Assembly (NCBI GenBank): GCA_964448135.1 | Contig: CAYUVH010000055.1 | Coordinates: 1-64,000 of the forward strand | Reading direction: 5' to 3' | From: CAYUVH01 sp964448135 | GTDB lineage: Bacteria > Verrucomicrobiota > Verrucomicrobiia > Limisphaerales > UBA8199 | Length of the DNA: 64,000 nucleotides | Part shown: positions 1-8,700 of the stretch, one piece after another | How the letters are laid out: each line of letters begins with the position of its first letter | How positions within the stretch are numbered: position 1 is the stretch's first letter | Program-made: the position numbers and the translations under genes | Notes under the pieces: generated by a model | Database searches by the model: none | Seen by the model: only the letters and a program-made list of their open reading frames with translations | What the model was told of the DNA's origin: nothing

Positions 1-279
1 CTTTATATAAACGGGTCTCAGGCAAACAACACAAGCATGCCCGCAGGTCAGTCCTTTGTCTTAAACACCAATGCGCTGATGACCTTTGGAACGAGATCAG
101 ATTCGAGTTCCTCGTTTGTGGGGGATCTGGACGAAGGCGCATTTTACACGAATGCACTTTCAGCGGCCCAGGTGTTGACCCACTACCAAGCCGGCACCAA
201 TGCTAGCCCGCCGACGCCAAACGAACAGGTGATCCTCAATGATCATCCAGCCGGGTATTGGAGATTTAACGAGCCGTGA
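1..279 (+). CDS. LamG/concanavalin A-like lectin domain protein, C-terminal fragment (5' end outside window)
   Basis: The frame is open from the first base of the window, so this is the 3' end of a longer gene. It reads through a typical end of a LamG-like jelly-roll repeat (G-D-L-D-E-G-A-F-Y near 124-153, then A-L-S-A-A-Q-V). After a short linker (ASPPTP) it begins another unit (DHPAGYWRFNEP), which matches the usual opening strand of the same repeat family but hits TGA at 277-279 straight away. Large multi-LamG proteins are normally secreted or surface-exposed and bind carbohydrate or protein. The exact function here is unknown. The stop inside the first strand of a repeat suggests the protein lost one or more C-terminal units. 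Confidence 0.75.
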   Translation, partial: LYINGSQANNTSMPAGQSFVLNTNALMTFGTRSDSSSSFVGDLDEGAFYTNALSAAQVLTHYQAGTNASPPTPNEQVILNDHPAGYWRFNEP

Positions 280-332
280 AGCATTGCAGGAAACGCCCGA
301 AAGCTTAACACCTAAACATTGAAGGACGCACC

Positions 333-1340
333 GTGAACAGAATTCGCACTCGTAAATCGATGGGGATGGAAATCTCAAGCCTTCCGCTGCCACATGTAAA
401 ACACCTGGGCATCGTACGCTGGCGGGTTTACCAATGGATTGCTCTGCCAGTCCTCCTCTGTCTGGTCAGCGTTTGGAGAGGTGAGGGAGCCACGGGCCCG
501 CTTGACACCTGGCACCCGCACTCGTCGCCCCTGACGCACGGTCTTTCTGGTTTGGCGTTCGGATCCCCGGCCTTTGTTGGGGCAGGTTTCAACGTCAACG
601 AGATCACGCGATCGACGAATGGCGCTCAATGGTCGTTGGCCACACTCCCGGAAGGCCGCCCGACGCGAATGAGCTTTGCGAACGGTCATTTCCTGACCCT
701 GACGCAACCGCCGCAGGCGGTGTTATTTGAATCTGCCGATGGGCTGGTTTGGAAAAACCTGGCTGAAGATCTGCCTCGGGGTAAGAACTTCGGGATCTTT
801 GATTACGCCAATGGACTCTACCTCGCCGCAGCACACTCCACAGTTTATCACTCCACTGACCTGCAACATTGGACGTCCAGCACCGGTGTGCCGAAAGGAA
901 ATATCTTCAGTCTTTCGCATGCAGGCGGTCGGTGGATCGCCGGTATGGACTTCGGGCTCATCGCCACGTCCGATGACGGAAAAGCATGGCGCACCAACAG
1001 CCTCGGGGCAAAAGACTCTCGAATCTGGACGACCGCGGGCGGTGGCACATTCGTTGCCGTAAGTTCAGCGGGCCACATCTGGACCTCGGCCGACGGAGAT
1101 CAATGGGGTTCAGTTTACCAACCGGCCGGGCCCAATCACGGGCTTCATGGGGTTGCCTTTGGAAACGGGCGATTTGTTGCTTGTGGAGCTGGAGGCGCGA
1201 TACTTACCTCAACCGATGGCCGGACCTGGACTTCAAAGACCAGCGGGACGAAAGCCCTTCTGCGACAGGTTGAATATGGACTGAACACTTTTGTGATCAG
1301 CGGCGAGGACGGTTTCTTGCAATCTGACCCCCTGCCTTGA
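333..1340 (+). CDS. Secreted beta-propeller protein with BNR/Asp-box-like repeats (Ycf48/sialidase-fold type)
   Basis: 335 residues from a GTG start at 333, with a purine-rich GAAGGA at 321-326. An ATG at 360 is an alternative start. A hydrophobic segment at about residues 33-48 (W-I-A-L-P-V-L-L-C-L-V) is a signal peptide or anchor. The rest is a series of repeats of about 40 residues containing S-x-D-G-x-x-W Asp-box-like motifs (SADGLVWKN, TSDDGKAWRT, TSADGDQWGS, TSTDGRTWTS), separated by G-N-G-R-F-V-A type strands. This is the pattern of sialidase-like or Ycf48-like propellers. No catalytic sialidase arginine triad or Asp/Glu/Tyr set is evident, so it is probably a binding or structural protein. 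The preceding gene is also a surface-type protein, but the 53-base gap does not prove an operon. Confidence 0.75.
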   Translation: MNRIRTRKSMGMEISSLPLPHVKHLGIVRWRVYQWIALPVLLCLVSVWRGEGATGPLDTWHPHSSPLTHGLSGLAFGSPAFVGAGFNVNEITRSTNGAQWSLATLPEGRPTRMSFANGHFLTLTQPPQAVLFESADGLVWKNLAEDLPRGKNFGIFDYANGLYLAAAHSTVYHSTDLQHWTSSTGVPKGNIFSLSHAGGRWIAGMDFGLIATSDDGKAWRTNSLGAKDSRIWTTAGGGTFVAVSSAGHIWTSADGDQWGSVYQPAGPNHGLHGVAFGNGRFVACGAGGAILTSTDGRTWTSKTSGTKALLRQVEYGLNTFVISGEDGFLQSDPLP

Positions 1341-1743
1341 TTTCATATTGTGACGAAACGGCCTCTATCAGCGTGAGGTCTTAAACGGTTCTCCATGTCT
1401 CCATGCTTCGTTCACTCTCATGGGCCGATTCCGTACTACTTTAATCACGTTCAGCTGCCCTGAGCACGAAGATCTCTCTGGCCGAGCGCTTGACACGTGC
1501 GTTGCGCTGTGCGAGTTGTCGGGCACAGGAGGGTGTGCTTCCCGGTTCCATGGGAATCCGCATCAAAACAGAAGTGATCTTTGAAATCTGATCGCAGTCA
1601 CTTGCAACGGAGGACGCGAATTGTGCAGCCAGCGCCCACAGCGAGGCGGGGTAATCCGGGCGGCTCCGGCCAAATCCGGCCTTTGAATTTCAGCGCCACA
1701 TCCGCCCGACCCCGATCACAGCCCAGGGACATCGTAAGGGAGG
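1341..1743. other. Intergenic region without recognisable gene
   Basis: About 400 bases between the convergent propeller gene and uvrC. Short open frames exist but none has a family-like composition or convincing start. GGCCAAATCCGGCC near 1668-1682 is a short imperfect palindrome. No tRNA or clear terminator was seen. Confidence 0.5.
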
Positions 1744-3366
1744 CTATTGGCGGGCGAGGAGAAATGCTTTCAGTTCGGCTGCGGCTTGGCCGCCGAAGCC
1801 TGACACCGTGGCGATGTCTTCGACGCTGGCCATGCGGAGGCGTTGGATCGAGCCGAATTTTTTGAGGAGGGCGGCTTTGCGGCGTTCGCCGATGTTCGGG
1901 AATTCGTCGAGGATGCTTTCGGAGATGCGGCGCAGGCGGAGTTCGGCGTTGTAGGTGTTGGCGAGGCGATGGGATTCGTCGCGGACGCGCTGGAGGAGTT
2001 TCAGGGCGCCGCTTTCAGCGGGAAGGCGGAGCGGTGCCTTTTCGCCGGGGCGATAGATTTCCTCGAATTCCTTGGCCAGGCCGATAATCGGGATGTGGCT
2101 GAGGCCGAGCTTTTCGAGTTCGGCGCAGGCGGCGTTGAGCTGGCCTTTGCCGCCGTCAATGAGGATCAGATTGGGCAGTGGAACAGGCTTGCGGGGTGCG
2201 CGGGCGAAAAGAGTCGAGCGGCCTTTGCGCACGGCGGAGCTGACTTCCTTGACCAGGGTTTGGAGCTCGGCGGGGACGGGTTCGCCGCCTTCGTCGCGTG
2301 GAACGGGTGGTTGCGGTTCGACGGGAGGCGCGGGTTTGGCCTCGCGCAGGAGACGGGAGTAACGGCGATGCACCACTTCGGCGACGGACGCGAAATCGTC
2401 CTGGCCCTCGACGGTCTTGATGCGGAAGCGGCGATAGTTGGCACGATCGGGGCGAGCGTTGCGGAAACTGACGAGGGACGCGACTTTGAAGGTGCCGCTG
2501 ATGTTCGAGATGTCGAAGCCTTCGATGCGTTCGGGCGGAGCGGGAAGATTCAGGACGGAGGCGAGTTCAGCGAGGTCTTTTTCCGGGCTTAGCGCGGAGG
2601 GCAGGCTGTAGGGGACGCGCTCAAAGCGTTCGACGCGTTTGGTGGTGGCGCGGAGATCGGCGAGGAGATCGCGCAATTGGGCGGCCTTCTCATATTCCTG
2701 GGCGCCGGCGGCTTTGCGCATTTCAGCTTCGACACTTTCCTGGAGTTCGGCGCATTGGCCGTCGAGGAAGTCGCAGGCGGCTTTGACCTGGTCGAGGTAT
2801 TGGTCGCGCGTGACGTTGTTGATGCAGGGGGCGGTGCAGTATTGGAGATGCGCGTACAGGCAGTGCTTGTAGTCGCGCTCGCCGGGCGTGAGCGGGCGGC
2901 AGCCGCGCAGATGATATTGGCGGCGGACACGAGCAAGTGTGCTGCGCAACGCGCCGGAATTGGGGAAGGGACCGAAATAACGGGCGCCATCGTCTTGCTT
3001 GATGCGCGTGAGGGTGAAGCGCGGGATCGGGTCGTTGAGATTCACCTTCAACATCAGGAAGCGTTTGTCGTCGCGGAAGCTGACGTTGTAGCGCGGGTGG
3101 AATTCCTTGATGAGCTTGCTTTCGAGCAACAGCGCCTCGGGTTCGCTTTTGACGAGGTGGATGTCGAAATCGTGGATGGCCTCAATCAGCGCCTTGAACT
3201 TGAGGTCCCAGCTCATGCGGCGCGAGGGTTGGAAGTAGTGACTGACGCGCTTGCGCAGGTCGCGCGCTTTGCCGACGTAAATTACCGTGCCGAACCGGTC
3301 GCGCATCAGGTAGATGCCCGGCTTGTGGGGGAGTTGGCCCAGTTTCTGGCGAATGTGGTCGGCCAC
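1744..3366 (-). CDS. uvrC: UvrABC excinuclease subunit C
   Basis: 540 residues, GTG start. UvrC makes the dual incisions of nucleotide excision repair together with UvrB. The order is typical. An N-terminal GIY-YIG nuclease comes first (G-I-Y-L-M near 17 and V-I-Y-V-G-K-A-R near 28-35). A UVR/UvrB-binding motif lies near 200-235. The RNase H-like 5' incision domain contains I-E-G-F-D-I-S-N, the L-I-L-I-D-G-G-K-G-Q-L segment and R-D-E-S-H-R with the conserved His. Tandem helix-hairpin-helix repeats (F-P-N-I-G-E-R-R-K-A, T-V-S-G-F-G) form the C-terminus. It is somewhat shorter than the roughly 600-residue enterobacterial protein because the middle is compact. It lies 70 bases downstream of pbpC on the same strand and may be co-transcribed, although the functions differ. 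Confidence 0.96.
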   Translation of the reverse strand: MADHIRQKLGQLPHKPGIYLMRDRFGTVIYVGKARDLRKRVSHYFQPSRRMSWDLKFKALIEAIHDFDIHLVKSEPEALLLESKLIKEFHPRYNVSFRDDKRFLMLKVNLNDPIPRFTLTRIKQDDGARYFGPFPNSGALRSTLARVRRQYHLRGCRPLTPGERDYKHCLYAHLQYCTAPCINNVTRDQYLDQVKAACDFLDGQCAELQESVEAEMRKAAGAQEYEKAAQLRDLLADLRATTKRVERFERVPYSLPSALSPEKDLAELASVLNLPAPPERIEGFDISNISGTFKVASLVSFRNARPDRANYRRFRIKTVEGQDDFASVAEVVHRRYSRLLREAKPAPPVEPQPPVPRDEGGEPVPAELQTLVKEVSSAVRKGRSTLFARAPRKPVPLPNLILIDGGKGQLNAACAELEKLGLSHIPIIGLAKEFEEIYRPGEKAPLRLPAESGALKLLQRVRDESHRLANTYNAELRLRRISESILDEFPNIGERRKAALLKKFGSIQRLRMASVEDIATVSGFGGQAAAELKAFLLARQ

Positions 3367-3436
3367 AACGGAGAGAAGATAACCTTTGGCGGCGGGCTTG
3401 CCACCGACAAATGCTGTCGAGGGCTGGCGTGACGAC

Positions 3437-5725
3437 CTACCTGGCGACTACTTGCAGCCAGGTGCGGGCTTCTTTTCCGGAGATGGGATCGCGGGCGATG
3501 AGATCGTGGCGGCCTGCGGCGAGGATCGCGTAGCGTTGGGTGTTGCGGGTTTCGAATTGGAGGGAGTCGCTGCGCCATTCGAGGTTGTCCGGTCCGGAGG
3601 CACGCAAGTGAATCAGCCGGCCCGAAGATGGCAGGTCGTTGTCCAGGTAAACCAGGGTGCCAGGCAAGGGGAAGATGATGTGGGGAACTTCCGTCGCCGT
3701 TGCGCAGACGGCCCGGTCGCCCAGCCAGTTTTCGCTGCTTGCGAGCCACTCACGGTATTCCGAGCCGAGGACGATTTTGCCGAGATGATCGGTGAAGGAT
3801 TGGTAGGGCGGAAGAGATGTCCGCAGAAAGTGCTCTTTGACCGCGCCCGAGAGTTGGCTCGCTCCACCGGGTTCGATTTGTTTGCCGGTGATGGGATTGA
3901 TCCAGCATTCGACGATGTTGGTGGGGGTAGGATACCAGGTTGTGCCGTAACGTTCGTGGAGATGGGCGAAGAGTTCGTGGAGCACCGGCCCCGCGCCGGT
4001 GACGCCGGAGACGTGTTCCATGGGTGAACCGTCGAAGTTTCCCACCCAGACGCCGACGGTGAATTCCGGGGTGAAGCCAAGCGCCCAGTTGTCGCGAAAG
4101 TCGGTGCTGGTCCCGGTTTTGCAGGCGACAGGGAAGTCGAAGTGCAACGGGGAGTCGGTGCCGAAGGTCGCCGTGCGGGCGTCGTTGTCGGAAAGGATGT
4201 CAGCGATGAGCCAGGCGGCTTCGGGGTAGGCGACGCGACGGGCGGGCGTTGGCAGGTTGCGGCACAGGCGATATGGTTTGAACTCACCGAGGCGGGCGAG
4301 GCCGGCATAGGCATTGGCGAGTTCCAGCAGCCGGACGTCGGCGTTCCCGAGCGTCAGACCGAGTCCGTAGGTTTCGGGGGGGCGGGCGAGCGTGGAGATT
4401 CCACATTCGGCGAGCCGTGTTTGCAGCGCTCGCGGTCCGCCGAGGGAGGCGAGCACGTTCACGGCGGAGATGTTCAGTGAGTTGGCCAGCGCGATGCGAT
4501 AGCGCGTGGGGCCGTAACAGCGGTGGTCATAATTGACGGGGGCAAAAATGCCGGTGGCGGTGGCGTATTCGGTCGGAATGTCCGCGACAATCGTGGCGGG
4601 TGTGTCGCCGCGCTCAAGGGCCAGCAGGTAGGTGAAGGGCTTGAGGGCGGAGCCCGGCGAGCGCGGAGACCAGGCGCCGTTCACTTGCCCGGCGGCGGGA
4701 GCGAAATAATCTCCGGAGCCGACGAGGGCAAGGACGTCGCCGGATTTATTGTCGATGATTACGACCGCGCCGTTGGATACGTGCTGGGAGTCCAAACGAG
4801 TGAGTTGGCGGCGCAAGGTGGCTTCGGCGAAGTGGTTCAGCTCGAGCGACAGGGTTGTCTGAATGTCCCGTGGCTCGCGGCCGGCTGCTTCCCGGGCCAG
4901 GACGAGATCCACGAAATGCGGTGCCTCGAACACGGGGTGATTGCGGGTAATGCGCAGAGTCTCGGATTGCGCGCGATTGGAATCGGCGTCTGCCAACCAG
5001 CCGTTGGCGCGCATGCGGTCCAGCACCCAGAGCTGGCGTTTGATCGCGCGATCACGATGGGTGAGGGGATTCAGGCGGGAGGGGGCCTGTGGCAAACCCG
5101 CGAGCAGCGCGCACTCGGCGGGACTGAGGTCGCGCAGGGGTTTGCCGAAGTAAAATTGAGCCGCGGCAGCAGAGCCCCGGTTGAAATTGCCGTAATCGAG
5201 TCGGTTTAAATAGGCGGTGAGAATCTGTTGTTTCGTCCAGACCTGTTCGAGTCGGAGGGCTTGCAGGGCCTCGATGAGTTTGGTGGTGAAGGTGCGCGGG
5301 CGCGGTTGGGAGAGTTTGATGAGTTGCTGGGTGATGGTTGAGCCGCCGGAAACGACGCGCCGATGGATCAAAAGCTGGCCGAAGGCGCGCGCGCAGGCCC
5401 GCCAATCCACGCCGGAATGCTGCCAGAAGCGGCTGTCCTCGGCAGCACAGGTGGCTTGAATCAAAGTTTGGGGAAGCTCGCTATATTCGACCACCTGGCG
5501 GCGCGGACTGTCGTCCGGCCGCACCGACCGCAGACTGCGGCCGGTGCGGTCGAACAACTCCACCTCCTGGCGTGGCGCGGCGAAGAGCGCATCGGGGAGG
5601 GGCACGCAATGTATGCCAATCCGGCCGAAGAAGAGAACCGCCGCGCAAATTGAGAGAAAGTAGATGGTCCGCCGAAAGAGTTTCCGGTGTTTCCACGAAA
5701 GACGAATTCGGCGGAGTGAGTTCAT
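3437..5725 (-). CDS. pbpC: Penicillin-binding protein 1C (bifunctional transglycosylase/transpeptidase)
   Basis: 762 residues with one N-terminal membrane segment (about 20-38), so it is anchored in the inner membrane with periplasmic domains. The GT51 transglycosylase domain has the catalytic Glu96 in A-A-E-D-S-R-F-W and the G-G-S-T-I-T-Q-Q motif (127-134). The transpeptidase domain has the SxxK motif S359-A-L-K362, the SxN motif S416-L-N418 and K536-T-G-T539. The last roughly 90 residues match the BiPBP_C domain (LPGTLVYLDNDLP...) that marks PBP1C. The start ATG overlaps the stop of the alpha-2-macroglobulin gene by ATGA, so the two are translationally coupled. This is the classic bacterial A2M-PbpC arrangement, thought to trap proteases that breach the outer membrane while PBP1C repairs the wall. 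Confidence 0.96.
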   Translation of the reverse strand: MNSLRRIRLSWKHRKLFRRTIYFLSICAAVLFFGRIGIHCVPLPDALFAAPRQEVELFDRTGRSLRSVRPDDSPRRQVVEYSELPQTLIQATCAAEDSRFWQHSGVDWRACARAFGQLLIHRRVVSGGSTITQQLIKLSQPRPRTFTTKLIEALQALRLEQVWTKQQILTAYLNRLDYGNFNRGSAAAAQFYFGKPLRDLSPAECALLAGLPQAPSRLNPLTHRDRAIKRQLWVLDRMRANGWLADADSNRAQSETLRITRNHPVFEAPHFVDLVLAREAAGREPRDIQTTLSLELNHFAEATLRRQLTRLDSQHVSNGAVVIIDNKSGDVLALVGSGDYFAPAAGQVNGAWSPRSPGSALKPFTYLLALERGDTPATIVADIPTEYATATGIFAPVNYDHRCYGPTRYRIALANSLNISAVNVLASLGGPRALQTRLAECGISTLARPPETYGLGLTLGNADVRLLELANAYAGLARLGEFKPYRLCRNLPTPARRVAYPEAAWLIADILSDNDARTATFGTDSPLHFDFPVACKTGTSTDFRDNWALGFTPEFTVGVWVGNFDGSPMEHVSGVTGAGPVLHELFAHLHERYGTTWYPTPTNIVECWINPITGKQIEPGGASQLSGAVKEHFLRTSLPPYQSFTDHLGKIVLGSEYREWLASSENWLGDRAVCATATEVPHIIFPLPGTLVYLDNDLPSSGRLIHLRASGPDNLEWRSDSLQFETRNTQRYAILAAGRHDLIARDPISGKEARTWLQVVAR

Positions 5726-8700
5726 TCAAATCCGCCGCTGGTAATGGTTTGGGTTCCGGAAAGACCGAAACGTTCGGGATGATACATTTCCTCGATCTTA
5801 GCTGTGGGGGCCGTGACGACGCCGGCCGCCCGCACGCGCGCGAGATAACGCAGCGTATAGTTTCCGGCCGGGAGCGAGTCCGCGAAATACAGGCAGCGGT
5901 CCTTGCGAATTTCGTGGTAGTCGCTGTCCCAGAGATAGCCGCCGCGCTCGGCGGTCATGGTGTAACTGGCTTCGCGTGTGCTAAACACGGGATTCACGGC
6001 TTCGAGGATGGACGGCAGGGCATCGTCCAGCGCGACGTAACTGGCGGGCTCGGGCGTGGAAATATTCAACGTGACCAGCACGCGGTCGCCCACGCGCAGG
6101 TTATCGAGGTCGTGCGGGAAATTGTTTTCGTCGAGCTTTTGGTAGCGCCGCTCGAGTGTGAAGCCGCGGTTCTGGCTGGGCAGGGTGGTTTCGCGGGGAC
6201 GCGCTTCGATCAGCACGCTGGTGTAGAGCCGATTAGTTGAGTCTTTGGAAATCAGCAGCGGGTGCTCTCCGTGATTGGTGGCAGGGAAGGTGAAGGTCAG
6301 GAGGTTCTTCAGGGTGTCGAGGTGGAAACGGTTCTGTTGGCCGTTCCAGGAAAGGCTGCCTTCGACCGGCTCGCGTTTGGATTCGATTCGGCGGGCATAT
6401 TCCGTGAGCGCGAGCAATCCCCAGGCGTTGCCCTGAGTCGTGCCCCAGTTGGCCTGCTTTTGTTCATGCATCAAATCGTCCACGAGGCGGTCGAGCATTC
6501 GGTCGTCGGGACGGAAGCGCATCCACGCCAGCAGGCGAATGGCCCGCTCACGCGCCGCGCAGCCGAAGGTGGCTTCAGCCCATCGTCGGACGATGGTCGG
6601 CGGCTTCAACAACTCGGCGACCATGTTGGTCGAGCCGTCGCTTTCCGCGATGGCCAGCGCGAGCAAAGCCCGATCTTCCGACGAGAGCGTCTCGCGCTGC
6701 TGAAACAGTTTTTCGTGGTAGGCCGGTTCGGAGCGGTTGGCGAGCGCGAGGGTGTAGAGCGCGAGGCAAGCTTCGGACGTGGCAACGGGGCCGTTGGTGG
6801 AACGCAGTTCCTGGCTGAGGTATTTCAGCACCTGGTTGAAACGATCTTCGGGAACTTCGATGCCATGGCGCTGGGCCAGCGCCAGCACCATGCCGCCGTA
6901 GGCGCTGGCCCAGAACATGGGTTCGGAGGCGCGGGGCCAGTAACCGAGTCCGCCCGAGCTGGTCTGCATCGAAAAGAGCCGCGCGACTCCGCTGCGGATG
7001 GCCGTATTCATTTCGTTGGTGCCACGGCGGAGTTGCGGCAGTAGACCGTGTGCGTCGCTCAGCACGATCCAGGGCAGGAGGCTCGAGCCGGTTTGCTCGG
7101 CGCAACCGTATGGGTAGTGGAGAAGTTGTGAGGCGGCCTCGGCGAGATCATTCAGGCGCGTGTTGGCGACCGTCACGGTGATTGTGCCCTGGCCTTCGAG
7201 CAGCTGAGGATTTGCGCCGGAGAGTAGATTCGTGGAAGCCGCGGTGAAATGATCGAGCAGGACTTCGCGCAGCAGCGGGACGACGTGACCTACTTCGATG
7301 GTGCTCTCGACAGCATCGGTGAAGGCTTCCGATCCGGGATCGGCATACCGCGCTTTCCATATCCATTTAGCCGTGCCGGTGGCGACAAATTCGACGGGGA
7401 ATTCGACGACGGCGGAGGCATTGGGAGAGATTCGGACTTTCCTGCTCTTGAGCCGGTCGGCGGCAGGGGCTTTGACCTTGTCGTCGAGTTCGAGGCTGAC
7501 GAGCACGTCGCCCTGGTTGGTGGTCTGGTTTTGGACGACCGCGCGCGCAATTAGTTTATCGGCCAGATTCGCAATCGCGGGCAGGGCTGGTTCGAGCAGC
7601 AGGGGTTTGCTAACGCGGAAGGCGGATGCGGCGCTGCCGAATTGCTTCTTTCCGGCATGGGCCACCGCGCACAAACGGTAGCGCGTGATGCTGTCGGGCG
7701 CCGGAAACCGGACGGTCACCTGGCCGCTGGTGTCCGTGTTCAAGCCAGCCTGCCAGAAGGCGCATGCGAGGAATTTTCGGCGGACGCCGGGCTCGCCGCC
7801 GCCGCCGACGAGGTAGCCCTTGTTTTGAAAATACAACTCCTCAGGGTCTTCCTCGAGGAGCTGAGGTAAAGATATCCCGGTTTGCACCCGCAGGGGACGA
7901 GGGGCGTGGAAAAAGCCGTGCGGGTCGGGGAGCCCGGCGTCGTTGAGGCTGGCGACGCCCTCATCCACAGCATAGACGACGACTTCCGCATTCGCGACAG
8001 GTTCGTCCGATGCATTGGCCACGCGGATGGTCGCCGCGACGGTTTCGGCGGGTCGGCAATTTGTGTTGGCGGGTGTGACGCTGACTGCGAGTTTCGTGGC
8101 CGGGTCCTCCACCTTCAGCTCGCAATAGCCGAGCCGGTATTCCGGCTCCTTTGCCTGATGCGGGGAGTCGTCAGAACCGCGTAGCAAGGCAATCGAGACG
8201 AACGCATTAGGCACATCGTTGGTTGTCAGGGAAACACGGACCAACGGCAGATTCCCTTCCAAGTGAGTGGTGTATGATCGCAGCACCTTTTCGCGTTCCA
8301 CGGTCACGAGTGCGGTACCGCTGAACGGGGCTTCAACGAGGATCTCTGCTGTGTCGCCCGGGTGGTATTGTTTTCGATCGGGCTTCAAGCGGAGTTGCGC
8401 GTCGTTACTGTAGTCGTGGCCTGCGCGTGTTGGCGCGGAGACATAGAACACCTGTGAACATTTCACGGTGCGCCCGCCGGGATCGGTGGCGGAGGCGTGG
8501 AGCAGATATTCGCCCGCCTCGAGCGGCGGCAGATTGGTGATTGAGTTGCCGGCGATCTCCTCCTGCGCCTTGGCTGGCTGAGTCACGGGAAGCACCGTGA
8601 AGTCGCATTCGAGAACGTTGGTTAGCACGGCTTCGTTCTGGTAGTGCACCGACTTGCCCGCGCCCTGGATGCGGACCGATTCCCAGTTCACCCTCTGCAA

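Noticed and set aside
1581..1865. A 94-codon plus-strand frame overlapping the uvrC 3' end
   Set aside because: It has Arg/Ser/Pro-rich composition, no signal or motif, and overlaps a firm gene.
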